Shown piece by piece: positions 8,917-16,763 of a DNA stretch of 64,000 bases (position 1 is its first letter; each line of letters starts with the position of its first letter). The translations under genes and the position numbers were made by a program. Source of the stretch: Dyadobacter jejuensis (GTDB lineage: Bacteria > Bacteroidota > Bacteroidia > Cytophagales > Spirosomataceae); contig NZ_QGDT01000003.1 of the NCBI RefSeq assembly GCF_003149085.1, positions 310,001 to 374,000 on the forward strand. Reading direction: 5' to 3'. The notes beneath the pieces were generated by a model. It made no database searches, was not told the DNA's origin, and saw only the letters and a program-made list of their open reading frames with translations.

Positions 8917-8952
8917 AAAAAAAAGGTTACAAAATTAATTGTAACCTTTTTT
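8917..8952. terminator. Bidirectional terminator between dNK and tRNA-Leu
   Basis: Perfect stem of at least 12 bp (AAAAGGTTACAA and TTGTAACCTTTT) around an AATTAA loop, flanked by A on the left and T on the right. It serves the kinase gene on the plus strand and tRNA-Leu on the minus strand. Confidence 0.88.
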
Positions 8953-9038
8953 GGTGACCAGGAGGAGAGTCGAACTCCCAAGCCCTAATGAGCACTACCC
9001 CCTCAAAGTAGCGTGTCTACCAATTCCACCACCTGGCC
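8952..9038 (-). tRNA. tRNA-Leu (anticodon GAG)
   Basis: 87-nt class II tRNA on the minus strand. The acceptor GGCCAGG pairs with CCTGGTC (one G-T pair), the D-arm contains TGGTAGACAC, the anticodon stem CTACT/GGTAG encloses the loop TTGAGGG with anticodon GAG, a long variable arm follows, and the T-loop is GTTCGACTC. A 3' CCA appears to be encoded (8952-8954). Confidence 0.95.
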
Positions 9039-9099
9039 GAAAAATATATTTGAGGTGCTGGAGCCAAATTCAAAAAGAAATTGCTTCTCCAACAGGCTG

Positions 9100-9130
9100 C
9101 AAAAGTACTGGAAAAAGTGTATTTCACCAA
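9100..9130 (-). promoter_or_regulatory. Promoter of tRNA-Leu
   Basis: On the minus strand TTG (9128-9130), 20-base spacer, -7 box TACTTTTG (9100-9107). The same box and spacing occur upstream of tRNA-Lys and tRNA-Thr in this window. It lies 62 bases before the tRNA. Confidence 0.7.
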
Positions 9131-9488
9131 TCATTTATCTTGTTTTTACTCGATTATCGCTAATTATTTTACAAGGCTTTGAAGGTCAATTATTTAGTAT
9201 TATCGATTTTTAATGAGATAATAACCACCGCAAATCTCTTATAGGTATCGGGGGCTAGGCGCCGGGATGTCCGCCTTAAAAGTCGTGTGTAGGTACCGAC
9301 CTTGTCCCGGAGCCTATTGGTATCTTATATTTAACAGGGCGACTGCCATGTTTCTCCCACTCTCGCATACCTGAGCATAGGGGCGTTATTTTCCAATTCG
9401 ATACGGTACTGGCATAAATTTAATATGCGCTAATTAAACCTATTTGGATTAATTGGTCAAATGATGCATTAGAAAAACTCTGGAAAAT
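9131..9488. other. Intergenic block with a structured GC-rich segment and a 5S rRNA-like stretch; no gene recognised
   Basis: No convincing reading frame. At 9257-9267 and 9305-9315 two 11-base arms (AGGCGCCGGGA and TCCCGGAGCCT) pair with one mismatch, enclosing smaller self-complementary pieces. At 9335-9413 the minus strand resembles the middle and 3' part of bacterial 5S rRNA: a CGAA-x4-GAA-x4-AACGCCCC stretch and then ATGCGAGAGTGGGAG, at about the expected distance. The helix I partner at the 5' end is missing, so a working 5S gene is not proposed. The last 100 bases must include the promoter of the DUF1800 gene but no box is convincing. Confidence 0.4.
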
Positions 9489-11300
9489 ATGAGACAAAGA
9501 CTTTGGTTAATCTTATTCGTATGTGGTTGTTTTTTTGTACTACCCGCAGCGCGTTCCGATCAAGATACGGGGCGAGTTACCAAGAGGTTTCCATACCAAA
9601 GGGCAGGACTTTCGGATCGTCAGGCTGCGGCCTGCCTCTTGAGTAGGTTTACTTATGGAGCTCGACCCGGCGAAGTGGATAAGCTGCTGGAGGAAGGAAT
9701 TGAAACATGGTTTGAGAATCAGTTAAGAGCTGAACGATCGGATGAGGGCCTCAACCAGTATTTGAATAAATATGATGCCCTCGACCTAGGAAATGACTCC
9801 ATACTGGCCATTTATCGCAATCCTGGACAAGTACTCCGACTGGCGATCAAAGAGGGTGTCATCGCTCCAGATTCGGTTCAAAAGGGGGACAAGAGCTATC
9901 GGAGCGACTTAATGAAGTATATGTCTGAAAAGGGGTGGAAGGCACCTCAAGAGCTTCAGCGACAGTTGGTAGGCCAAAAGGTCTATAGGTCGATATACAG
10001 CCGAAATCAGTTGCAGGAAGTAATGACGAGTTTCTGGTTTAACCATTTCAATGTCTCTGCTACCAAAAATATTTGTGCGCTTTATATCCCCTCCTACGAG
10101 CGAGATGTGATCCGTCCCAATGCTTTAGGGAATTTTAATGACTTACTCCTGGCTACTGCTAAGTCACCAGCGATGCTCTATTACCTCGATAATTTCAGTA
10201 GCGTGGCAAGTGCCCCATCGGCCAAGGGGGGCGCGAAGGGAAGGGCCAATAGAGGACTCAATGAGAACTATGCGCGGGAATTAATGGAGCTCCATACCTT
10301 GGGTGTTGATGGGGGATATACCCAAGAGGATGTCACAGAAGCCGCAAGGGTGCTCACCGGGTGGACCGTGCGTCCGATGGGTAGCTATGCGATGGGCAAG
10401 TCCGCCTCCGACCGTAGCGGTAGGAGGGGGTTCGCTTCGGAAGCCTTTATCATTGATGGTGATTTTATGTTTGCTGAACGCCGGCACGATCAAGGCGTTA
10501 AAAATGTGATGGGACATCGTTTTGGACCGCAAGCAGGGTATCAGGAGGGGGTCGATCTGATCCATATGCTGGCAAACCACCCTTCTACTGCCCAGTTTAT
10601 ATCGAGGAAATTGGCGGTCCGCTTCGTTAGTGATGAACCACCTCAGCAGCTAGTTAGTACCATGGCCAAGGAATTTACGAAGACAGGAGGTGATATTAAA
10701 GCCGTATTGATGGTAATGGTAGAATCCCCGGAATTCTGGAAAGAGGCGCTAAAAGCTGACAAAACAAAGTCGCCCTTCGAATTGGTCGTTGGAGCGGTAC
10801 GGAACTTAAATGTTGAAATAGATAACCCCAACCAAATTTATAGCTGGTCGAATCGGATGGGAGAAAAACTATATGCCTACCAGGCACCCACCGGTTTTCC
10901 TGATATTGGCACTTATTGGATTAATACGGGGGCTTTACTGAATCGCATGAATTTTGGATTAGCGCTGGCGTCAGGGAAGATACCCGGAGCTCAAGTCGAT
11001 CTGTTGGCTTTAAATCGGGGCCATGAACCGGAAAGTGCTCAGGCGGCCTTAGCGCAATACCTAAGTCTTATCCTCCCTGACCGCGTACCGGCTATCAATG
11101 TGTCTCGTCTCGAGCCTTTATTGACCGATCCCAACTTACATGAAAAGGTGGAACAGTCGGCTTCCGGTGCCAAGTTAGATAGTTCGATGGATTGGGCCAG
11201 CTCCAGGAAAAAGAATAAGGGAAATACACCGAAACAGCCCGATATGTTGGCGCAAGTGGTAGGCGTCATATTAGGATCACCAGAATATCAGCGTCGTTAA
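9489..11300 (+). CDS. DUF1800 domain protein, secreted
   Basis: 603-residue DUF1800 protein. A signal peptide (MRQRLWLILFVCGCFF to about residue 24) directs it to the periplasm. The domain begins with the typical LLSRFTYGARPGEVDKL segment (about residues 49-65), continues with a FWFNHFNVS motif, NENYARELMELHTLG and VTEAARVLTGWT, and ends with a SPEFW/SPEYQ pair that marks the family. The biochemical function is unknown. It is followed after 18 bases by a DUF1501 gene; this pairing is recurrent in bacteria and suggests a shared periplasmic task, possibly on exported folded partners. Confidence 0.9.
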   Translation: MRQRLWLILFVCGCFFVLPAARSDQDTGRVTKRFPYQRAGLSDRQAAACLLSRFTYGARPGEVDKLLEEGIETWFENQLRAERSDEGLNQYLNKYDALDLGNDSILAIYRNPGQVLRLAIKEGVIAPDSVQKGDKSYRSDLMKYMSEKGWKAPQELQRQLVGQKVYRSIYSRNQLQEVMTSFWFNHFNVSATKNICALYIPSYERDVIRPNALGNFNDLLLATAKSPAMLYYLDNFSSVASAPSAKGGAKGRANRGLNENYARELMELHTLGVDGGYTQEDVTEAARVLTGWTVRPMGSYAMGKSASDRSGRRGFASEAFIIDGDFMFAERRHDQGVKNVMGHRFGPQAGYQEGVDLIHMLANHPSTAQFISRKLAVRFVSDEPPQQLVSTMAKEFTKTGGDIKAVLMVMVESPEFWKEALKADKTKSPFELVVGAVRNLNVEIDNPNQIYSWSNRMGEKLYAYQAPTGFPDIGTYWINTGALLNRMNFGLALASGKIPGAQVDLLALNRGHEPESAQAALAQYLSLILPDRVPAINVSRLEPLLTDPNLHEKVEQSASGAKLDSSMDWASSRKKNKGNTPKQPDMLAQVVGVILGSPEYQRR

Positions 11301-11318
11301 ATAACCTAATATTGTTTT

Positions 11319-12581
11319 ATGATCACGAGAAGAGGATTTATTAAGAGTAGTGGTATGGCCGTGTTTGCTGCCGGCCTATCGGGAGGCTTGCCCACTTTTG
11401 TGCTACAGGCAGCGGCTAAGGCTTTTAATCGCCCAAATGGGCCAAAGAAGACCCTGGTTTGTATTTTTCAGCGTGGTGCTATGGATGGACTTATGGCTGT
11501 TACCCCTTTTACGGATACCCATTTGCAGGCGGCAAGGCCTAACCTTTTCATTGCCCCTGGGGCTGGAGGGGGAGGACTCATCGATTTGGATGGTCGGTAC
11601 GGACTACATCCGGCCCTTAAGGGTTTTGAAAGGCTATTTGCCGAAAAACAATTGGCTATCGTCCATGGAATAGGCTCGCCTAATACGACCAGATCGCATT
11701 TCGATGCACAGGATTATATGGAGTCGGGGACACCGTTCAGAAAAGGAACCTCCAGCGGCTGGCTCAACCGACTACTTGAAAATGGCCATGGGGGGACTAT
11801 AAGTCCGTTTCAAGCCGTAAGTCTCACTTCTGCCTTGCCTCGTTCCTTGTATGGCAATCAGCCAGCGGTAGCGATCAGTAATCTACAAGATTTTAATATA
11901 CAGATGAAAGGGAGCAAAACGGGTGCCGGCATGGCCGCCAACAGTTTTGAAGCACTCTATGAACAAACGAGTTCTGAGTTACTGCGTAACACTGGTAAAG
12001 ATAGTTTTGAGGCGATGAAGATGTTACAGAAAACGGATGTGAACGCCTATAAGCCATTGGAAGGTGTGGTGTATCCAAGGTCCGCACTGGGCAATTCCCT
12101 AAAACAAATAGCCCAATTGATTAAGATGGACGTAGGTATGGAGATTGGCTTTGCCGAATCTAATGGTTGGGATACCCATTTTAACCAAGGAAGTACCAAT
12201 GGTACTTTTGCTAGAAACCTAACCGACTTTGGGAATAGTATTGAGGCTTTTTGGGAAGATTTGGGTGGTCTACAGGACCAAGTCACCCTCATGAGTATGA
12301 CGGAGTTTGGGCGTACGGTGAAGGAGAATGGTACCGGTGGAACCGACCATGGAAGAGCCTCCTGCAATTTTATTCTTGGACAAGACGTAAATGGGGGAGT
12401 CGTATATGGAAAGTTAGACCCCTTGGCCAAAGAAAACCTAGAGGATGGCCGCGATTTGAAGGTTACCACCGACTTTAGAGCCGTTTTTTCGGAAGTTGCT
12501 CAAAGCCACTTGTCTATTAATTCCTCTAGTTCCATTTTTCCTGATTGGACGGGTACTCCATTAAATATCATGAAGGTATGA
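11319..12581 (+). CDS. DUF1501 domain protein, Tat-exported
   Basis: 420-residue DUF1501 protein (alkaline phosphatase/sulfatase-like fold by family assignment). The N-terminus has a twin-arginine signal ITRRGFIKSSG with a hydrophobic stretch to about residue 32. Family motifs include VCIFQRGAMDGL near residue 50, HFDAQDYMESGTP, GWDTHFNQGS, MTEFGRTVKENGTGGTDHG and PDWTGTPLNI near the end. The role is not known; metal-binding His and Asp residues are present in the GTDHG segment. It forms an operon with the DUF1800 gene and is followed by a strong terminator. A second, divergent DUF1501 gene lies at 46331-47755. Confidence 0.9.
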   Translation: MITRRGFIKSSGMAVFAAGLSGGLPTFVLQAAAKAFNRPNGPKKTLVCIFQRGAMDGLMAVTPFTDTHLQAARPNLFIAPGAGGGGLIDLDGRYGLHPALKGFERLFAEKQLAIVHGIGSPNTTRSHFDAQDYMESGTPFRKGTSSGWLNRLLENGHGGTISPFQAVSLTSALPRSLYGNQPAVAISNLQDFNIQMKGSKTGAGMAANSFEALYEQTSSELLRNTGKDSFEAMKMLQKTDVNAYKPLEGVVYPRSALGNSLKQIAQLIKMDVGMEIGFAESNGWDTHFNQGSTNGTFARNLTDFGNSIEAFWEDLGGLQDQVTLMSMTEFGRTVKENGTGGTDHGRASCNFILGQDVNGGVVYGKLDPLAKENLEDGRDLKVTTDFRAVFSEVAQSHLSINSSSSIFPDWTGTPLNIMKV

Positions 12582-12605
12582 TGCAAAGGAGATTTGAATA
12601 TAGAG

Positions 12606-12645
12606 CTGCCTGAAGAAACATCTAGTTGAATCAGGCAGTTTTTTT
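12606..12645 (+). terminator. Terminator of the DUF1800-DUF1501 operon
   Basis: Arms CTGCCTGA (12606-12613) and TCAGGCAG (12631-12638) pair perfectly and are followed by seven T. Confidence 0.9.
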
Positions 12646-12831
12646 GTATGCATACCATGCCCGTACTCCCTTATGTGGGGGATAGTCTGACTTATGTCAT
12701 AAGGAAAAATGTTTTTACTTACAGGCTTTCACCGAAAAGCCTGCTAAATTCGTAATATGGTGAAAGCGCTTACCTTAATTCGAATATCCACCCTGTTCAG
12801 ATATTTCATATTTTTTAATAGACCGCTGGTC

Positions 12832-13911
12832 ATGAAGTTATATATAACGCTTATTATTTTGATTGGATTGTTCGCCTGTCAGAGCAAAACTGAGCATCTA
12901 AAGCCGACAGTTGGCCCTATTACGGAGTCGGTGTATGCGTCGGGTATCGTTAAAAGCCGAAATCAGTATCAGGCCTATGCTGCATCGCCTGGGATCATTA
13001 GTAAGCTATTGGTGCGTAAAGGCCAGGTTGTATCCAAGGGAACCCCCATTATTCAGATTACCAATGTGACGGCTAAATTGAATACCGATAATGCTGCCCT
13101 TACTGCCCAATATGCTTCCGAAGCGGCTAATAAAGAAAAACTGGAGGAGCTAACCATAGCTATTGACTTGGCCCAGACGAAGCGGGATAACGATTGGTCT
13201 ATGTTGGAACGACAAAAGGCTTTATGGGCCAAAAATATAGGGACCCGAAACGAATTAGATGCTCGGACGTTGACCTATCAGAATTCTGAAAATGCCTTGG
13301 AAACGGCAAAACTTCGTTTGGCTGACCTTAAAAAACAGATCGCCTTTCAAAGGAAGCAATCGCTTAAATTATTGGAAATTTCAAAATCAATGGCCCAGGA
13401 TTATACGGTTAGAAGTGAAATAGATGGTACCGTCTATGATATTTTTAAGGAGGCTGGAGAGATGGTCAATGCGACCACCCCAGTGGCTATCGTAGGGGCT
13501 TCAGACGATTTCGTACTGGAATTACAGATCGACGAAAATGACATTGCTAGCCTAAAAATAGGGCAAAATCTATTTCTGTCTATGGATAGCTATAAAGGTC
13601 AGCTATTTGAAGCGGTAGTGAGTAGCATCATACCCGTCATGAACGAACGTTCCAAATCTTTTACCGTGGAGGCCGATTTTATAAAGGCTCCTCCTACCTT
13701 ATATCCTTACCTTACTTGCGAAGCGAATATCGTGATCAGCAAAAAAGACAAGGTACTCACAATCCCCCGGAATTACCTAATGCCTGGCGACTCCGTCATG
13801 CTCGAAAACAATATAAAGAGAAAGGTAGTTACAGGGTTAAAGGATTACCAGCGTGTGGAGATTATCTCTGGTATCACTGAAAATGATCTTATAACGATCC
13901 CTCAAGAATGA
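12832..13911 (+). CDS. HlyD/MacA-like periplasmic adaptor lipoprotein of an ABC exporter
   Basis: 359-residue membrane-fusion/adaptor protein. The start at 12832 is chosen because it opens a lipoprotein signal MKLYITLIILIGLFAC with lipobox LFAC; the upstream ATG at 12757 would add 25 residues without a leader. After a biotinyl-lipoyl half-motif (GIISKLLVRKGQVVSKGTPI, about residues 52-71) come a coiled coil (about 85-180), the second lipoyl half (SEIDGTVYDIFKEAGEMV) and a beta-barrel. The gene overlaps the permease gene by four bases (ATGA), so translation is coupled. No outer-membrane TolC partner is adjacent. The substrate is unknown. Confidence 0.85.
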   Translation: MKLYITLIILIGLFACQSKTEHLKPTVGPITESVYASGIVKSRNQYQAYAASPGIISKLLVRKGQVVSKGTPIIQITNVTAKLNTDNAALTAQYASEAANKEKLEELTIAIDLAQTKRDNDWSMLERQKALWAKNIGTRNELDARTLTYQNSENALETAKLRLADLKKQIAFQRKQSLKLLEISKSMAQDYTVRSEIDGTVYDIFKEAGEMVNATTPVAIVGASDDFVLELQIDENDIASLKIGQNLFLSMDSYKGQLFEAVVSSIIPVMNERSKSFTVEADFIKAPPTLYPYLTCEANIVISKKDKVLTIPRNYLMPGDSVMLENNIKRKVVTGLKDYQRVEIISGITENDLITIPQE

Positions 13912-15167
13912 ATTACCATTTGATTATCGATGTGGCCAAAGCACTGTTGTTGGCCAGGTGGAAGCAGACGCTTGTTGCGGCCATTGGTGTCACATTTAGC
14001 ATCGGGATGTTTATCACCTTGCTCAGCTTTATGACAGGGCTCAACGACTTGCTCGATGGCTTGGTACTCAACAGGACTCCCCATATTCGCTTATACAACG
14101 AAATAAAACCGAACCCTAATCAGCCTATATACCAGGTGAAGGAGTATGCCGATTACCATCATTTTATTAGATCCATCAAAGCTTCGGGTGACAGACAGTC
14201 TATCTATAATAATGGGGCGATCATGCAGGTGCTTCAGGAAGATAAACGGGTGAGTGGTTTTTCGCCCAAAATTACGGCTCAAGTGTTTTTCAATGCCGGG
14301 GCTATAGAGATCACCGGGGTCGTCAATGGCATAGAGGTGATAAAGGAGAGCCAACTCTTTCATTTTAACGATTATATCGTAGCCGGAGAGGCTGCTGACC
14401 TCGAAAAAGTGCCCAATAGTATCATTCTTGGCAAAGGGCTGGCCGATAAGCTCCTCGCCGAGCTGGGTGACGTGGTTCAGGTTACTACCGCCAAAGGAGA
14501 AATTTTTCCCTTAAAAGTGGTGGGTTTCTTTCAGTCGGGTATGTTAGAGTTTGACAAAGTACAAAGCTATGCCTCTATAATGACCACCCAGAAACTACTG
14601 GGCAAGCCTGGTGATTATATTACAGACATTCAGATCAAACTGACCAACATGACTCAGGCACCCTCCATAGCGCAAGAGTACCGACAGATTTTTGGAACCG
14701 ATGCTGAGGATATTCAAACCGCCAATGCACAATTTGAAACGGGTAGTTTTATCAGAACCCTTATTTCTTATGCGGTAGGTATAACCTTGCTAATTGTCGC
14801 CGGCTTCGGGATTTATAATATTTTGAATATGATGATATTCGAAAAAATGGATTCCATAGCCATACTGAAGGCCATTGGGTTTTCGGGTAGCGATGTAAAA
14901 AGTATTTTTTTACTGATCGCCCTGAGCATAGGCTTTTTTGGAGGGGTATTAGGGCTTATGCTCGGATTTGGCTTGTCGTTGCTGATCGATCAGGTTCCGT
15001 TTACAACGGCCTCCTTGCCTACTATAACGACCTATCCTGTCAATTATAGCCTCGCGTTCTATGCCATTGGGACGTCTTTCTCACTCATCACAACCTTTTT
15101 GGCCGGTTGGTTTCCTTCAAGAAAGGCGAGCCAGGTCGATCCGGTTGTTATAATCCGTGGTAAATAA
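13908..15167 (+). CDS. MacB/FtsX-type ABC transporter permease
   Basis: 419-residue inner-membrane permease of the MacB/LolC type (mechanotransmission ABC proteins). One N-terminal membrane segment (about residues 18-45) is followed by a large periplasmic MacB-like core domain (about 50-275) and three C-terminal segments (about 285-305, 335-365, 380-405), the FtsX domain with FEKMDSIAILKAIGFSGSDV as its coupling region. It overlaps the adaptor gene by four bases and is followed after one base by the ATPase gene, so the three form one operon for tripartite-like export or lipoprotein/peptide extraction. Confidence 0.88.
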   Translation: MNYHLIIDVAKALLLARWKQTLVAAIGVTFSIGMFITLLSFMTGLNDLLDGLVLNRTPHIRLYNEIKPNPNQPIYQVKEYADYHHFIRSIKASGDRQSIYNNGAIMQVLQEDKRVSGFSPKITAQVFFNAGAIEITGVVNGIEVIKESQLFHFNDYIVAGEAADLEKVPNSIILGKGLADKLLAELGDVVQVTTAKGEIFPLKVVGFFQSGMLEFDKVQSYASIMTTQKLLGKPGDYITDIQIKLTNMTQAPSIAQEYRQIFGTDAEDIQTANAQFETGSFIRTLISYAVGITLLIVAGFGIYNILNMMIFEKMDSIAILKAIGFSGSDVKSIFLLIALSIGFFGGVLGLMLGFGLSLLIDQVPFTTASLPTITTYPVNYSLAFYAIGTSFSLITTFLAGWFPSRKASQVDPVVIIRGK

Positions 15168-15168
15168 A

Positions 15169-15849
15169 ATGGGAGATATTATTCTGGAAGCTAGGAGTAT
15201 TAATAAGTATTTTCGAGATCCTGTTACGGTCAAGGTTTTGAAGGACATCAATTTTATAATCAAAAAGGGTGAATTTGTTTCTGTGACGGGTAAATCGGGT
15301 TGTGGCAAGTCGACTTTGCTTTATATATTATCGACCATGGACACCGACTATGAGGGCGAATTGCTGATCGATGAGGAGTCGATGATTCATAGAACGGAAC
15401 CCGAACTGGCTGCGGTTCGTAATGAAAAGATTGGCTTCGTCTTCCAGTTTCATTACTTGCTGAATGAATTTACAGTTTTGCATAATGTGATGTTACCAGC
15501 CTTAAAGCTAAATAAGTACCGCCATGATGAAGTGGAGCATAGGGCCTTAGTAAGGTTAAAAATGTTGGGAATAGAACATTTGGCTGGGAAGCGTGCTAAT
15601 CGTGTCTCGGGGGGTGAGAAACAGCGGGTAGCCATAGCCCGTGCTTTGATCAACGACCCGGATATTATAATGGGTGATGAACCCACCGGAAACCTAGATA
15701 AAAAAAATAGTGAAATGGTTTTCGATATCTTTAAGCGCCTGGCGGAAGAATTTGACCAGACCCTGCTTATTGTCACCCACGACCAAAGTTTTGCAGAAAA
15801 AACACATCGGGTCATCGAAATGGAAGATGGGAAAATTACCAAATTTTGA
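15169..15849 (+). CDS. MacB/LolD-type ABC transporter ATP-binding protein
   Basis: 226-residue ABC ATPase. Walker A is GKSGCGKST (about residues 40-48), the Q-loop GFVFQFHYLLNEFTV, signature VSGGEKQRVAIARAL, Walker B DIIMGDEPTGNLD and H-loop IVTHD. LNEFTVLHNVMLP is typical of LolD/MacB ATPases. The ATG at 15169 lies one base after the permease stop; a GTG four codons upstream inside the permease gene is less likely. With the adaptor and permease it makes a complete three-gene exporter. Confidence 0.92.
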   Translation: MGDIILEARSINKYFRDPVTVKVLKDINFIIKKGEFVSVTGKSGCGKSTLLYILSTMDTDYEGELLIDEESMIHRTEPELAAVRNEKIGFVFQFHYLLNEFTVLHNVMLPALKLNKYRHDEVEHRALVRLKMLGIEHLAGKRANRVSGGEKQRVAIARALINDPDIIMGDEPTGNLDKKNSEMVFDIFKRLAEEFDQTLLIVTHDQSFAEKTHRVIEMEDGKITKF

Positions 15850-16263
15850 TGTTCTCGCTTTTTCTTAGGACAAACTATGGATTGTAAAACCCTTGGGTAT
15901 TACTATTAAAAATTTCACTTTGCATGCTAAGGATATGCTTGCTGTATATATTGATCCCTATTTGCCCCCATCCATCTCAGGCCCGCTTCCATACGACTGC
16001 TTAGGTCCGGCTTTAGGGATCAACTTACCGCTAGGGCGGCCCGTGCTAAATTTAAGGCCTTTAGAGCCACATCGTGAGGGGTCGAAGATGTTTGTCTTTT
16101 CTATTCAGACCCTCCCACCTGTATTTGTAATATTATCAGATTAGGCTCCCAATAAAATGGTTTGATCGCCGATCGTTCCATTCGTTTTTGGCATATGAAG
16201 ATGATGGTCCGTGGAGGCTCAGATCATAGATTGCACGCCACAGGGGATGCCACCTGCTTATAG
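15850..16263. other. Intergenic region with one long inverted repeat; no gene supported
   Basis: About 410 bases without a convincing gene. An open frame at 15893-16144 is rich in Pro and Leu, has no recognisable domain and no promoter. At 15953-15960 and 16014-16021 the arms GATCCCTA and TAGGGATC are perfectly inverted around about 53 bases, with a possible inner GCC/GGC extension, so the segment could fold. The minus strand has a short open stretch here interrupted by stops, which could be a decayed gene, but I cannot identify it. Confidence 0.35.
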
Positions 16264-16303
16264 CCAAAAATAGCCAAAGACTTGCGGTCTTTGGCTATTA
16301 AAA
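16264..16303 (-). terminator. Terminator of the tRNA-Lys array
   Basis: Arms TAGCCAAAGA (16271-16280) and TCTTTGGCTA (16289-16298) pair perfectly around CTTGCGGT-type loop sequence. On the minus strand the stem is followed by a T-run, just after the last tRNA-Lys. Confidence 0.85.
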
Positions 16304-16308
16304 AGGTG

Positions 16309-16381
16309 TGATCCCGCTGGGATTCGAACCCAGGACCCATACATTAAAAGTGTATTGCTCTACCAGCTGAGCTACAGAATC
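16309..16381 (-). tRNA. tRNA-Lys (anticodon TTT), copy 3 of the array
   Basis: 73-nt tRNA on the minus strand. Acceptor GATTCTG pairs with CGGGATC (with G-T pairs), D-arm AGCTCAGCTGGTAGAGC, anticodon stem ATACA/TGTAT around CTTTTAA, T-arm GGGTTCGAATCCC. CCA is not encoded. It is identical to the two upstream copies and last in transcription order. Confidence 0.96.
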
Positions 16382-16461
16382 GGTTGCTGATTTAAATAAA
16401 CTGTTCAACTTCAGTTTTAGCCTAAAGCTTAGGGCCTAGAGCCTAAAGCCTTAAAAGCTTG

Positions 16462-16534
16462 TGATCCCGCTGGGATTCGAACCCAGGACCCATACATTAA
16501 AAGTGTATTGCTCTACCAGCTGAGCTACAGAATC
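16462..16534 (-). tRNA. tRNA-Lys (anticodon TTT), copy 2 of the array
   Basis: Sequence identical to the copies at 16309-16381 and 16615-16687 over 73 nt. The loop CTTTTAA carries anticodon TTT; CCA is not encoded. It starts exactly 153 bases from each neighbour. Confidence 0.96.
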
Positions 16535-16614
16535 GAGTGTTGATTTAAAAATAACTGTTCAACTTCAGTTTCGCCTAAAGTTTAGGGCCTAAAGCCTAAA
16601 ACTTGAAAAGCTTG

Positions 16615-16687
16615 TGATCCCGCTGGGATTCGAACCCAGGACCCATACATTAAAAGTGTATTGCTCTACCAGCTGAGCTACAGAATC
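16615..16687 (-). tRNA. tRNA-Lys (anticodon TTT), copy 1 of the array
   Basis: First tRNA of the array in transcription order, 46 bases after a -7 box. It has the same 73-nt sequence as the other two copies, with anticodon TTT in the loop CTTTTAA. Confidence 0.96.
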
Positions 16688-16732
16688 GTTAATTTTGTTG
16701 GATTAGCCGAGGCGTTTTCCGTAATTGCGATG

Positions 16733-16763
16733 CAAAAGTAGAATTCTTAAAAGTATAATGCAA
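16733..16763 (-). promoter_or_regulatory. Promoter of the tRNA-Lys array
   Basis: On the minus strand TTG (16761-16763), 20-base spacer, -7 box TACTTTTG (16733-16740). It is identical in box and spacing to the tRNA-Leu and tRNA-Thr promoters. It overlaps the 5' end of the divergent SH3/TPR gene, which argues for the start at 16758 in that gene. Confidence 0.75.

Larger units (their letters stand above)
16309..16687 (-). repeat. Tandem triplication, 153-bp unit (tRNA-Lys plus spacer)
   Basis: The three tRNA genes begin at 16309, 16462 and 16615, an exact 153-base period. The two 80-base spacers are also homologous: both contain AACTGTTCAACTTCAGTTT and a TTAGGGCCTA-type palindromic run, with scattered substitutions and small indels. 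The tRNA parts are unchanged while spacers have drifted, so the duplications are not very recent but the tRNAs are held constant. Confidence 0.92.

Noticed and set aside
9131..9488. tmRNA, RNase P RNA or a complete 5S gene
   Set aside because: No terminal tRNA-like acceptor ending, no RNase P core, and the 5' strand of 5S helix I is missing.
15453..15842. 129-codon open frame opposite the ABC ATPase
   Set aside because: Antisense to the Walker and signature motifs of the ATPase; no features of its own.
15893..16144. 83-codon open frame in the gap after the exporter operon
   Set aside because: Pro/Leu-rich, no domain, no promoter; more likely chance or a remnant.
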